Source: Desulfarculus baarsii DSM 2075 (GTDB lineage: Bacteria > Desulfobacterota > Desulfarculia > Desulfarculales > Desulfarculaceae). Taken from it: 64,000 nucleotides of DNA. The stretch spans positions 957,501-1,021,500 of the forward strand of contig NC_014365.1 in assembly GCF_000143965.1 (NCBI RefSeq). The letters are read 5' to 3'. A program made the translations under genes and the position numbers. This document shows positions 9,220 through 16,745 of this stretch, in pieces (position 1 is the stretch's first letter; each line of letters opens with the position of its first letter). The notes beneath the pieces were generated by a model. It was given only the letters and a program-made list of their open reading frames with translations. It was not told the DNA's origin and did no database searches.

Positions 9220-9379
9220 CGACGGGCTCCCATGAATGATAAACCGGCCTGTTTGGCGCGCCGCCGGCGGGCAAAACCTTGGCTGGCGGCCGGCAGACAA
9301 GTTTTAGCACAGGCGCGGCGCCTTGGGCAAGAAAAGGCGCGCTTGCCACGGCCGGCCGGCCGGGCATAAAATCAAGGCC

Positions 9380-9949
9380 ATGGAGCAACCGCGTCAAACA
9401 AGCAGCGTCCAAACCATCTGCGCCCGCTGCCACCTGGCCGGCGACGGCTGTTGCCGCATCGCCGACGATCGTCGCGGCGGCGTGTTCGGCCTGACCCGGG
9501 GCGAGATCGAGCTGATGGCCCAGGCCTCGGGCTTGGCGCCCGAGGCGTTTGTCGAGGCCGACCAGGCCAAGGCGGCCTTTGTGGCCGGCGTGAACAAAAT
9601 CCACCCCATCCTCGGCCAGACCATGCCCGGCGGCCGCCGTCTGCGCCTGCGCCTGCAAGCGGACGGCTCGTGTTATTTTCTGGGCCCGGCCGGCTGCCAA
9701 CTGCCCGTGGCCGCCCGTCCGATCTATTGCCGGCTGTATCCGTTTTGGTTTACGCCCGGCGGCCGGCTGATGGTCCTGGGCTCACGCACGTGCCTGGCCC
9801 AGCAAGGGGCCAGGCGGGTGAGCGAGGTGCTGGCCCGCCTGGGCCAGAACGAAGCCGACCTGCGCCGGCTGTTCCGGCGGCTGGAGGAGTTTGTCGCCGG
9901 CCACCAACCCGAGGCCTATGACTCGTCATCGCCTGGCCACGGCGCGTGA
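9380..9949 (+). CDS. YkgJ-family cysteine-cluster protein
   Basis: A 189-residue protein with the CxxCxxxxxxCC pattern at the N terminus (CARCHLAGDGCC) and the second half CYFLGPAGCQL...IYCRLYPFWF, which together define the YkgJ/UPF0153 zinc- or iron-binding family. Its biochemical role is not established. Its 3' end overlaps the convergent helix-hairpin-helix gene by 34 bp. Start placed at ATG 9380, where similarity begins; the ribosome-binding site is weak. Family assignment is solid. Confidence 0.87.
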   Translation: MEQPRQTSSVQTICARCHLAGDGCCRIADDRRGGVFGLTRGEIELMAQASGLAPEAFVEADQAKAAFVAGVNKIHPILGQTMPGGRRLRLRLQADGSCYFLGPAGCQLPVAARPIYCRLYPFWFTPGGRLMVLGSRTCLAQQGARRVSEVLARLGQNEADLRRLFRRLEEFVAGHQPEAYDSSSPGHGA

Positions 9950-10242
9950 GGTCGCCAGGATGATCGCGCTTTATCTTGCCAATTCCACCACTTGAGCAGA
10001 TCGCCGCGCGGGTTTTCGACGCTGGCGAAGTAGATGACGCAACGCAACACGTAGAGCACGCAACGGTCCAGCCGCCCCCCGGCCAGCACGCGCAAGCGTT
10101 CGTAAAGGGCCGTCGGGTCGTGGCCGCGCAACTCGACCACGCGGCCAAAACCCAGCGCGCGCAGATCGCCGGCCATGGCCGGCCCCACGCCGGGAATGCG
10201 CCGCAGGTCGTCCGCCGCTCCGCGCTCTGTTCCGATCGCCAT
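9916..10242 (-). CDS. Helix-hairpin-helix protein (Cdd1-like), co-transcribed with lexA
   Basis: A 108-residue protein beginning with a helix-hairpin-helix (LRRIPGVGPAMAGDLRALGF, residues 13-32) and followed by DRCVLYVLRCVIYFASVENPRG and a Trp-rich KWWNWQD. This arrangement resembles the small 'pathogenicity locus' Cdd1-like family, whose function is not established; the HhH suggests non-specific DNA binding. It starts 24 bp after lexA stops on the same strand with no terminator between, so it should be under LexA control. Its end runs 34 bp into the convergent YkgJ-like gene. Identification as Cdd1-like is moderate; reality of the gene is high. Confidence 0.78.
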   Translation of the reverse strand: MAIGTERGAADDLRRIPGVGPAMAGDLRALGFGRVVELRGHDPTALYERLRVLAGGRLDRCVLYVLRCVIYFASVENPRGDLLKWWNWQDKARSSWRPHAPWPGDDES

Positions 10243-10266
10243 CCGGTCTTTTTCCGCCGCCCCGGC

Positions 10267-10878
10267 TTAGGTGCGGCGCACCAGGCCGACCATCACGCCC
10301 AAGATGCGGGTCGGGCCGTCGCCTCGGCCCACGCGGATGTTGGCCACGGCCGGGTTGGTCGCCCGCAGCTCCAGCACGTCGGCGCCGGGGTGATAGTGCT
10401 TGAGCGTCACTTCATCGTCGATCATCGCCGCCACCACCTGGCCCGGCTGGGCCGTGGTCTGCGAGCGCAGGATGACCATGTCGCCATCGGCGATGTGGTC
10501 GCCGATCATCGATTCGCCGCGCACCCGCAAGGCGAAAAAAGCGCCCGAGCCAAAGTAGGCCGGGTCGATGTCGACGAACTCGTCGGCCTCCTCGGCGGCC
10601 ATGATCGGCTGGCCGGCGGCGATGCGCCCCAGCATGGGAATGCCGCCGTGGGCGCGCTTTCTGGCCCCGATGACCTCCAGGGCCCGGGGCCGGCCGGCCT
10701 CGGAGCGCAGAAAACCTTTGCGCTCAAGGGCCTTCATGTGATCGTGCGCCGCCCGCGGCGAACGAAAGCCGAAGTGGCCGGCCACCTCGCGCACGGTGGG
10801 CGGATATCCACGAGATTCTTGGAAATGTGCTATGAAATCTAGCACTTCTCGCTGGCGGGCCGTAAGCCCCTTGGTCAT
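10267..10878 (-). CDS. lexA: SOS repressor LexA
   Basis: A 203-residue LexA: an N-terminal winged helix-turn-helix (LTARQREVLDFIAHF, PPTVREVAGHFGF) and a C-terminal S24 self-cleavage domain. The scissile Ala88-Gly89 lies in RIAAGQPI, the nucleophile is Ser123 in RGESMIGD and the general base Lys160 in EVTLKHYHPG, so all catalytic parts are intact. Length equals the family norm. A sigma-70-like promoter with an 18-bp imperfect palindrome over its -10 box lies directly upstream, a plausible autoregulatory operator. dinB, a usual SOS gene, is 10 kb away. Confidence 0.97.
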   Translation of the reverse strand: MTKGLTARQREVLDFIAHFQESRGYPPTVREVAGHFGFRSPRAAHDHMKALERKGFLRSEAGRPRALEVIGARKRAHGGIPMLGRIAAGQPIMAAEEADEFVDIDPAYFGSGAFFALRVRGESMIGDHIADGDMVILRSQTTAQPGQVVAAMIDDEVTLKHYHPGADVLELRATNPAVANIRVGRGDGPTRILGVMVGLVRRT

Positions 10879-10907
10879 GTTTGCCTCCCATTAAACGTTG
10901 ACGCAAT

Positions 10908-10935
10908 GCTATACAATGGTCTAGCCAGGCGTCAA
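10908..10935 (-). promoter_or_regulatory. lexA promoter with candidate LexA operator
   Basis: On the minus strand, TTGACG (10930-10935) and TATAGC (10908-10913) are separated by 16 bp. The bases 10908-10925 form an imperfect 18-bp palindrome, GCTAGACCATTGTATAGC, in which 14 of 18 positions agree with the reverse complement, with perfect GCTA/TAGC ends. It sits over the -10 element, where an autorepressor should bind. It does not match the E. coli CTGT-N8-ACAG box, and LexA sites are known to differ between deltaproteobacterial groups. Confidence 0.6.
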
Positions 10936-11096
10936 GTGGTTTTTTCGGCCGATCGCCGCGCGGGCGGTTTTTTCGTCAATGGCGATGGGGCGCGAATCCG
11001 GCTTGATTTGGCCGGGCGCATGAGCAACAATATCTTAAATATGCGGTCGATTTGGCCATAATCTCGCCCAACCCGCGCCGGAGCAAGCCAGAGCCG

Positions 11097-12215
11097 ATGT
11101 CCGATCTAGGCCAACAGATTATCCAACGCGTCCTGGCCAAGGGCAACCTGCCCGCGCTCTCGACCATCGCCGTGCGCCTGATGCAGATGGCCGCCGACGA
11201 CATGGTCTCGGTGAGCGAACTGGCCGAGTTGATCAGCCAAGATCCCGGCCTTGCCACCAGGCTTCTGCGCCTGGTCAACAGCGTGGCCTATCGCCGGGGC
11301 GACGAGGTGGCCAGCGTGCAGCGGGCGGTGGCCTTGTTGGGCCTCAACGAGGTGCGCGTGCTGGCCCTTTCGGTCAGCCTCAAGGACGCCTTGCCGGCCA
11401 AGGGCGGTGGTCACGACTATAATCTTTTCTGGCGCACCAGCCTGCACCGGGCCATCCTGGCCCGCCACGGCGCGGCCGCCCTGGGCATGCCCAACCCAGA
11501 GGAAGCCTTCGTGGCCGGCCTGATCACCGAGATAGGCCTGCCGCTTTTGCTGCGCGTGCTTTCGCCACAAGAGGCCGAGGGCTTTCCCGGCTTCGAGAAA
11601 TCCCTGCGCGATCAAGTTGTTTGGGCCCATCGCGCCCTGGGCGTCGACCACCGCCAACTGGGCCGGGCCGTGCTTTCGTTCTGGGGCCTGCCCGAGGTGC
11701 TGCATGACAGCCAGCGCATCATCCCGCCATCGACCGAATCGTCGGCTCCGCCCATGGCCCTTTTGTGCGATTTCGCCCGGCGCGCCGCCGAGTCGTTTTT
11801 CGCGCCGGGGGCCGACCTGGAGGACGTGCACCGGGTGGCCAAACTGCGCTTTGGCTGGTCGGCCGAGGAGGCCAACCAGCTCTTGTTCGATTCGCTGAGC
11901 CAGGCCGGCGAGGTGGCCGAGGCCATGGAGATCGACCTGGACCAGGAGCACGACATCGGCGCGGTGCTGGAAAAGGCCCGCCAGACGATCATCGAGCTGC
12001 GCGCGCGCATGGTCGGCGAACTACGCCTGGGCGGCCCTGGGCGGCAGCAGGCGTTTTTGCAGTTCAAGAGCCGCTTGCTGGGCCTGGGCGGCCTGGCGCG
12101 CAAGCTGGCCGAGGCCTTGAGCGGCAAGGAACAGACCCAGGCCGCCGAGGAGGAACTGCTGCGCCTGGACCAGGCCCTGGCCCAGATCGAGGCGGCCCTG
12201 GCCCAGCGCGCCTGA
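11097..12215 (+). CDS. HDOD-domain signalling protein
   Basis: A 372-residue protein. Residues 1-210 form an HDOD domain, a catalytically inactive relative of HD-GYP phosphodiesterases (LPALSTIAVRLMQMAADD, ISQDPGLATRLLRLVNSVAYR, VQRAVALLGLNEVRVLALS, FVAGLITEIGLPLLL). The C-terminal third is a charged helical region with a long coiled coil (about 285-372). Such proteins act in two-component and c-di-GMP-related signalling as adaptors. No kinase or regulator is adjacent on this strand. Start taken at ATG 11097 with GGAGCAAG upstream; an earlier in-frame ATG at 11052 is less likely. Confidence 0.88.
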   Translation: MSDLGQQIIQRVLAKGNLPALSTIAVRLMQMAADDMVSVSELAELISQDPGLATRLLRLVNSVAYRRGDEVASVQRAVALLGLNEVRVLALSVSLKDALPAKGGGHDYNLFWRTSLHRAILARHGAAALGMPNPEEAFVAGLITEIGLPLLLRVLSPQEAEGFPGFEKSLRDQVVWAHRALGVDHRQLGRAVLSFWGLPEVLHDSQRIIPPSTESSAPPMALLCDFARRAAESFFAPGADLEDVHRVAKLRFGWSAEEANQLLFDSLSQAGEVAEAMEIDLDQEHDIGAVLEKARQTIIELRARMVGELRLGGPGRQQAFLQFKSRLLGLGGLARKLAEALSGKEQTQAAEEELLRLDQALAQIEAALAQRA

Positions 12216-12226
12216 ACGCCGGCGTT

Positions 12227-12700
12227 TCAACCCAAGAATTTGGCCGGCCAATCCTCCTGGCCCGGCAAGGCGAGATTGTCCACCAGCATCACCGTGGAAA
12301 GACCCTGGGCCAACAGGCGGCCGGTCCGGTCGCGCACGCTGGCCTCGCCCAGGCCCAGGCCACGGCCCAGCTTGAGGCAGCGGCCGCTGGCCAAAAGCGC
12401 GCCATCCACCGCCGGGGCCAAGTAATTGAGCTTTATATCGACGGTGGTCATGCCTTTGCCCACGGGGGCCTGGCTGAAACAGGCCCAGAAACAGGCCGCG
12501 TCGATGATGCTGGCCACCACCCCGCCGTGCGCCACGCCAAAGGGCTGCAAATGCTTGCGCGCCAAATCGATGCGCAACTCGGCCCGGCCCCAGGCCAGAT
12601 CCTCCAGGCGCATCGATTGCAACTGGAAATAAGGGCAAGGGTTGACGCCAGCCAGGACGGCGGCGATCCACTGGGGGTTGAGGGCGCGCGGCGCGGACAC
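12227..12700 (-). CDS. PaaI-type hotdog-fold acyl-CoA thioesterase
   Basis: A 157-residue hotdog protein. The key segment is HLQPFGVAHGGVVASIIDAACFWACF, in which HGGxxxxxxDxA is the PaaI/YbgC-like thioesterase signature (the Asp being catalytic), followed by VDIKLNYLAPA. It should hydrolyse an acyl- or aryl-CoA; the substrate is not determinable. The GTG at 12700 is chosen because GGGAGG lies six bases upstream and the preceding reading has no similarity to the fold. It is convergent with the HDOD gene (11 bp apart). Confidence 0.85.
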   Translation of the reverse strand: MSAPRALNPQWIAAVLAGVNPCPYFQLQSMRLEDLAWGRAELRIDLARKHLQPFGVAHGGVVASIIDAACFWACFSQAPVGKGMTTVDIKLNYLAPAVDGALLASGRCLKLGRGLGLGEASVRDRTGRLLAQGLSTVMLVDNLALPGQEDWPAKFLG

Positions 12701-12862
12701 GTTGTCCTCCCGTGAGGTTGTCGGGCCGGCCATGCCTTGGCGCGGCCATGTGTGAGCTTGTGCTTTGATGATTAAACCAAGCCAGACGGCGTTGTCAAAC
12801 CATTCGTGGCCGGCGGCATGGCCCGGATAACGCCGGGGTTTTGCTTTTTTTGCGCGGCGGCC

Positions 12863-12891
12863 TTGACAGTGCTGGCGGCCGGTCGTATGTT
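12863..12891 (+). promoter_or_regulatory. Sigma-70-type promoter of the NifX-like gene
   Basis: TTGACA (12863-12868) and TATGTT (12886-12891) are 17 bp apart, 58 bp before the start codon at 12949. Confidence 0.65.
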
Positions 12892-12948
12892 TTGAGCGAA
12901 TGCACAAAACAACCGTCGCCGCGGCGACGCCAACGGAGGTTTATAGCG

Positions 12949-13341
12949 ATGAAAGTAGCCGTTCCCAGCATGGCCCCCGGCGGGCTCGAGGCCCAGACCA
13001 GCGCCCACTTTGGCCACTGCGACGCCTTCACCATTTTGGAGTATGACAACGGCCAGATCGGCGCGGTGGAGGTGCTCTTCAACCAGGGCCACGTGCAGGG
13101 TGGTTGCATGGCCCCGGTGATGACGCTGAAAAACGCCGGCGTCGACGTGCTGCTCTCGGGCGGCATGGGCGCGCGCCCGCTGATGGGCTTCCAGCAGGTG
13201 GGCATCGATGTCTACTTCATGGGCGGCGCGCCCACGGTGAACCTGGCCGTGGAGCTGCTGGCCAGCGGGGCCGCGCCCAAATTCGGCCCGGCCCAGGTCT
13301 GCGGCGGCGGCGAGGGCGGCTGCGGCGGCCACGACCACTAA
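12949..13341 (+). CDS. NifX/NifB-family dinitrogenase iron-molybdenum cofactor-like protein
   Basis: A 130-residue protein of the small stand-alone NifX/MTH1175-type family: MKVAVPSM...HFGHCDAFTILEYD, then LLSGGMGARPLMGFQQVGIDVYF. In nitrogenase systems the domain carries FeMo-cofactor precursors, but solitary copies in anaerobes have no proven role and probably hold metal clusters. The C terminus is rich in Cys, Gly and His (CGGGEGGCGGHDH), a likely metal site. ATG preceded by GGAGG, with its own promoter and terminator, so it is monocistronic. No nif gene is in the window. Confidence 0.9.
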   Translation: MKVAVPSMAPGGLEAQTSAHFGHCDAFTILEYDNGQIGAVEVLFNQGHVQGGCMAPVMTLKNAGVDVLLSGGMGARPLMGFQQVGIDVYFMGGAPTVNLAVELLASGAAPKFGPAQVCGGGEGGCGGHDH

Positions 13342-13362
13342 GCTCTGACTCGCCCGATGATC

Positions 13363-13402
13363 ATCCGGCCCGGGGGCTTTGTCGCCCTCGGGCCGGATTT
13401 TT
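13363..13402 (+). terminator. Rho-independent terminator of the NifX-like gene
   Basis: A ten-base perfect stem ATCCGGCCCG / CGGGCCGGAT is followed by TTTTTGG. A second strong hairpin (GCCCCCGGCC / GGCCGGGGGC, 13404-13429) without a T tract lies between it and the convergent acyl-CoA ligase gene. Confidence 0.85.
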
Positions 13403-13454
13403 GGCCCCCGGCCGGGTCTGGCCGGGGGCGCTCGCGTCAGGGCCGGCGGCCGGC

Positions 13455-15113
13455 TTATTTTTTGGCCAACTCGGCGCGGATGACCTTTTTGTCGATCTTG
13501 CCGACGGAGGTCTTGGGGATGGCCGCCACCACGTTGATCTGCTCGGGGATGGCCCACTTGCTGATGGTGCCGTCGTCGACGAACTTGGCCAGATGATTCT
13601 TGATGGCCTCGGGCAGGGCCTCGCCGCTGGTCTCGGGCAGGGCCACGACCATGGCCACGGGCCGCTCACCCCATTTTTCGTGGGGCACGCCGACCACGGC
13701 CACTTCGCTGACTCCCGGGGTCTGGCTGATCAGGCTTTCCAGTTCCAGCGAGCTGATCCACTCGCCGCCGGTTTTGATCACGTCTTTGATGCGGTCGGTG
13801 ATGCGGATCCAGCCCTTGTCGTCGATGACGGCCACGTCGCCGGTGTGCAGGTAGCCGCCCTCCCAGAGTTCCTTGCCCTTGTCGGGATTTTTGTAATAAC
13901 CCTGGGTCAGCCAGGGCGCGCGCACGACGATCTCGCCGGCGGTCTGGTTGTCCTTGGGCGTGTCTTTCATCATGGGGTCGACGATGCGGATGTCGACCAG
14001 GGGCACGGCGCGGCCGGTCTTGGTGCGGAAATCGAGCTGGGCCTCGGTGTCAAGGGAGAGCATGTCGGGGCTGAGGGCCGAGAGGGTCAGCAGCGGGCAG
14101 GTCTCGCTCATGCCATAGCCGGTGTAGATGTCGATGCCCAGCTCCATGGCCGCCTTGGCCAGGCCCCGCGGCAGGGCCGAGCCGCCGATGATCACCTTCC
14201 AGCCGCGCAGATCGACCTTCTTGGCCACCGGGCTGGAGACCAGCATGTGCAGAATCGTCGGCACGCAGTGGCTGAAGGTCACTTTTTCGCTGATCAGCAG
14301 CTTAAGCAGCATCTCGGGCTCGTAGCGACCGGGATAGACCTGCTTGATGCCAAGCATCGTGGCCACGTAGGGCACGCCCCAGGCGTGGACGTGGAACATG
14401 GGGGTGATGGGCATGTAGACGTCGTCGGAGTGGATGCGGCCGTTGCCGGCGAAGGCGCCGGTGGCCACCGACATGGCCAGGGTGTGCAGCATGAGCTGAC
14501 GGTGGCTGAAGTAGACGCCCTTGGGATCGCCGGTGGTGCCGGTGGTGTAAAAGAGCGTGGCCATGGTGTTTTCGTCGAAGTCGGGGAACTCGTAGTCGGC
14601 CGCGCCCTTGGCCAGGATCTCCTCGAACTCGCAGTCGAAGGCCACGCTGGATTTGACCGGCGCGTCGGTTTCCTTGATCAGAATCCATTTTTTGACCGTC
14701 TTGGCCTGATCCTTGATGGCTTCGACGATGGGAATGAAGTCTTCGTGGACAAAGACCACCGCGTCCTCGGCGTGGTTCATCGTCCACAGCACCTGCTCGG
14801 GCGAAAGGCGCACGTTGATGGTGTGCATCACCGCGCCAATGCCCGGCACGGCGAAGTAGGAGGCCAGGTAGCGGTCGGAGTCCCAGTCCATGATGCCGAT
14901 GACGTCGCCGGGCTTGACGCCCATGGCCAGCAGGCCCGAGCCCAACTGGCTGATGCGGGCGGCCAGGTCGCGGTAGGTCATGCGTTTTTTGTCGCGGTAG
15001 ACGATCTCCTGGTCCGGGCTGTAGATCAAGGGCGTGCGCAGGATGTTTTTGAGCAACAGGGGATAGCCATAGGCGTTGGGCGATTTTTCGATCTGGCGAG
15101 TTTGCAGGGTCAT
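13455..15113 (-). CDS. fadD: Long-chain fatty-acid (medium/long acyl)-CoA ligase
   Basis: A 552-residue AMP-dependent synthetase: fatty acid + CoA + ATP to acyl-CoA. Core motif [12 protein letters not shown], then YGMSETCP (A5), [18 protein letters not shown] (A7-A8) and the C-terminal lysine in [14 protein letters not shown]. The DIFFERENCE from PaaK is the full-size AMP-binding fold and the FadD-like [17 protein letters not shown] segment. Chain-length preference cannot be read. Start at ATG 15113 follows GGAG; the longer reading adds a non-conserved arm. A short palindrome upstream (15167-15179) could be an operator. Confidence 0.93.
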   Translation of the reverse strand: MTLQTRQIEKSPNAYGYPLLLKNILRTPLIYSPDQEIVYRDKKRMTYRDLAARISQLGSGLLAMGVKPGDVIGIMDWDSDRYLASYFAVPGIGAVMHTINVRLSPEQVLWTMNHAEDAVVFVHEDFIPIVEAIKDQAKTVKKWILIKETDAPVKSSVAFDCEFEEILAKGAADYEFPDFDENTMATLFYTTGTTGDPKGVYFSHRQLMLHTLAMSVATGAFAGNGRIHSDDVYMPITPMFHVHAWGVPYVATMLGIKQVYPGRYEPEMLLKLLISEKVTFSHCVPTILHMLVSSPVAKKVDLRGWKVIIGGSALPRGLAKAAMELGIDIYTGYGMSETCPLLTLSALSPDMLSLDTEAQLDFRTKTGRAVPLVDIRIVDPMMKDTPKDNQTAGEIVVRAPWLTQGYYKNPDKGKELWEGGYLHTGDVAVIDDKGWIRITDRIKDVIKTGGEWISSLELESLISQTPGVSEVAVVGVPHEKWGERPVAMVVALPETSGEALPEAIKNHLAKFVDDGTISKWAIPEQINVVAAIPKTSVGKIDKKVIRAELAKK

Positions 15114-15166
15114 CTTTTGTCCGCTCCGATGATTTGATGTGGGAACCGAGACCGTGATTTCGACGA

Positions 15167-15179
15167 TAAACATCGTTTA
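15167..15179. promoter_or_regulatory. Short palindrome upstream of the acyl-CoA ligase
   Basis: TAAAC-ATC-GTTTA is a perfect 5+5 dyad 54 bp before the ligase start. Fatty-acid regulators of the TetR or GntR types bind sites of this size, but there is no such regulator nearby, so the role is speculative. Confidence 0.3.
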
Positions 15180-15302
15180 CAAGATGCGTGCCAGCGGCCA
15201 ACCATCGCTTTGCCGGCCGAAAACGCCCGCAATATTGGCTGATTGATCAACAGCGCGCGGCGCGGCGCATGCGCGGCGACGGGCCTATTCTTAAAAATAG
15301 GA

Positions 15303-15345
15303 CAAAAGGCGTCTTGTTTGTGGGATATTTCTTGAAAACGAGACG
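15303..15345 (-). terminator. Probable terminator after the NtrC-type regulator
   Basis: On the minus strand the stem CGTCTCGTTT / AAACAAGACG (one G-T wobble, 15-base loop) is followed by CCTTTTGTCC, directly after the regulator stop codon. Confidence 0.5.
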
Positions 15346-15346
15346 A

Positions 15347-16741
15347 TCAGTCCTGGCGCGCCAGGCCAAGCTGCTTCAAGAGCGCGTAGAGCCGCGAACG
15401 CGACAGCCCCGAAACCGCCACCGCCCGGCCCATGTCGCCCTGGCAAACGCGCAGCAGCTCTTGCAGATATTGACGGTCCATGGCCTGACGATACTGCTTG
15501 AGCGGCGGCAGCCCCATGGCCTGGGCCGGCTCCTCGGGTTGGCGCGGCGCGGCCTCCAGCGGGTGGGCCGAAGCCCGGGCCAGGGCTATGCGCAGTTTTT
15601 GCGGCAGATGATGGACGTGCAGGGTGGGGGCCGGCCCGGCCGCGGCCAGGGCCTGCTCCAGGGCGCTGACCAGCTCGCGCACGTTGCCGGGCCAAGCGTG
15701 GGCGGTCAGGGCCGCCATGAACTCGGGCGAAAAGCCCTTGGCCCCCTGGCCGTAGCGCCGGCACAACAGCTCCAGGTGATGGCTGACCAGGCTTGCGATA
15801 TCCTTGCCGCGCCGCCGCAGGGGCGGCAGGTCGATGACCAGCGTGCGCAGCCGGAACAGCAAGTCCTCGCGGAAGGCCCCGCCGGCGGCCATGGCCTCCA
15901 GGTCGCGGTTGGTGGCCGCCAGCAGCCGGAAATCGCTGGAAGACTCGCGGGCCGCGCCCAGCGGCCGGAAGCGCCGCTCTTGCAGCACCCGCAAAAAAGA
16001 GCGTTGCAGCGCCGGCGAAAGCTCGCCCACTTCGTCCAGAAACAGCGTGCCGCCGTTGGCCTGGGCGATCAGCCCCCGCCGGGCCTCCGAGGCCCCGGTG
16101 AAGGCGCCCTTTTCGTGGCCGAAGAGGATCGACTCCACCAGGTTTTGCGGCAGCACCGAGCAGTCGACCACCACGAACGAACCGCCGTGGCGGGCCGAGT
16201 TTTCGTGGATGGCCCGGGCGAATAGCTCCTTGCCCGTGCCGGTTTCGCCGCAGATGAGCACGGCGGCCTCGCTGCCGGCGGCCTGGGCCAGCTTGTCCAG
16301 GCAGGCGGCGAAGGCCGGGTCCGCGCCGACGATGCCCTCCAGGCGCAGGGCCCGGCGCTGGCCGGCGGCGGCCTTTTCCTGGCGATATTGCAGGGCCCGG
16401 GCCAGGGGCAGGGTGGTGGCCTGCATCGAGGAGGGTTTTTTGACGTAATCCCAGGCCCCGCTCTTGATGGCCAACTCCGCGCCGTCGGGGTCGCCGGCCC
16501 CGGTCATGATGATCACCTCGGGCCGGCCGGGGCTGGCCTGGATGCGCCCCAGCCACTCCAGGCCGTTGCCGTCGGGCATGCGCACGTCCAGGTAAATCAC
16601 GTCGTAGCCGCCGGCCTGGCACAACGCCAGGCCCTGGGCCAGGCTGTGGGCGAAGGCCGCCTGGTGGCCCAACAGCTCCACCTTGTGGGCCAGCATTTCG
16701 CAAAACATCTGGTCGTCGTCGATGATCAGCACGTGGGCCAC
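15347..16741 (-). CDS. NtrC-family sigma-54 response regulator
   Basis: A 464-residue three-domain activator. Receiver 1-120 (D8-D10, phospho-acceptor D52 in YLDVRMPDG, K in VKKPSS). AAA+ 145-375: Walker A GETGTGKE, the sigma-54 contact loop GAFTGA, Walker B GTLFLDEV and PWPGNVRELV. Fis-like helix-turn-helix at the end (AVAVSGLSRSRLYALLKQLG). The GTG start lies 4 bp after the stop of the hybrid kinase, with GGGAGG upstream, so the pair is a cognate two-component system. Its target promoters are unknown. Confidence 0.95.
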   Translation of the reverse strand: MAHVLIIDDDQMFCEMLAHKVELLGHQAAFAHSLAQGLALCQAGGYDVIYLDVRMPDGNGLEWLGRIQASPGRPEVIIMTGAGDPDGAELAIKSGAWDYVKKPSSMQATTLPLARALQYRQEKAAAGQRRALRLEGIVGADPAFAACLDKLAQAAGSEAAVLICGETGTGKELFARAIHENSARHGGSFVVVDCSVLPQNLVESILFGHEKGAFTGASEARRGLIAQANGGTLFLDEVGELSPALQRSFLRVLQERRFRPLGAARESSSDFRLLAATNRDLEAMAAGGAFREDLLFRLRTLVIDLPPLRRRGKDIASLVSHHLELLCRRYGQGAKGFSPEFMAALTAHAWPGNVRELVSALEQALAAAGPAPTLHVHHLPQKLRIALARASAHPLEAAPRQPEEPAQAMGLPPLKQYRQAMDRQYLQELLRVCQGDMGRAVAVSGLSRSRLYALLKQLGLARQD

Positions 16742-16745
16742 GGGT

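Noticed and set aside
13404-13429. Second strong hairpin after the NifX-like gene as a terminator for the acyl-CoA ligase
   Set aside because: There is no T run after the stem on either strand, so I did not call it a terminator.
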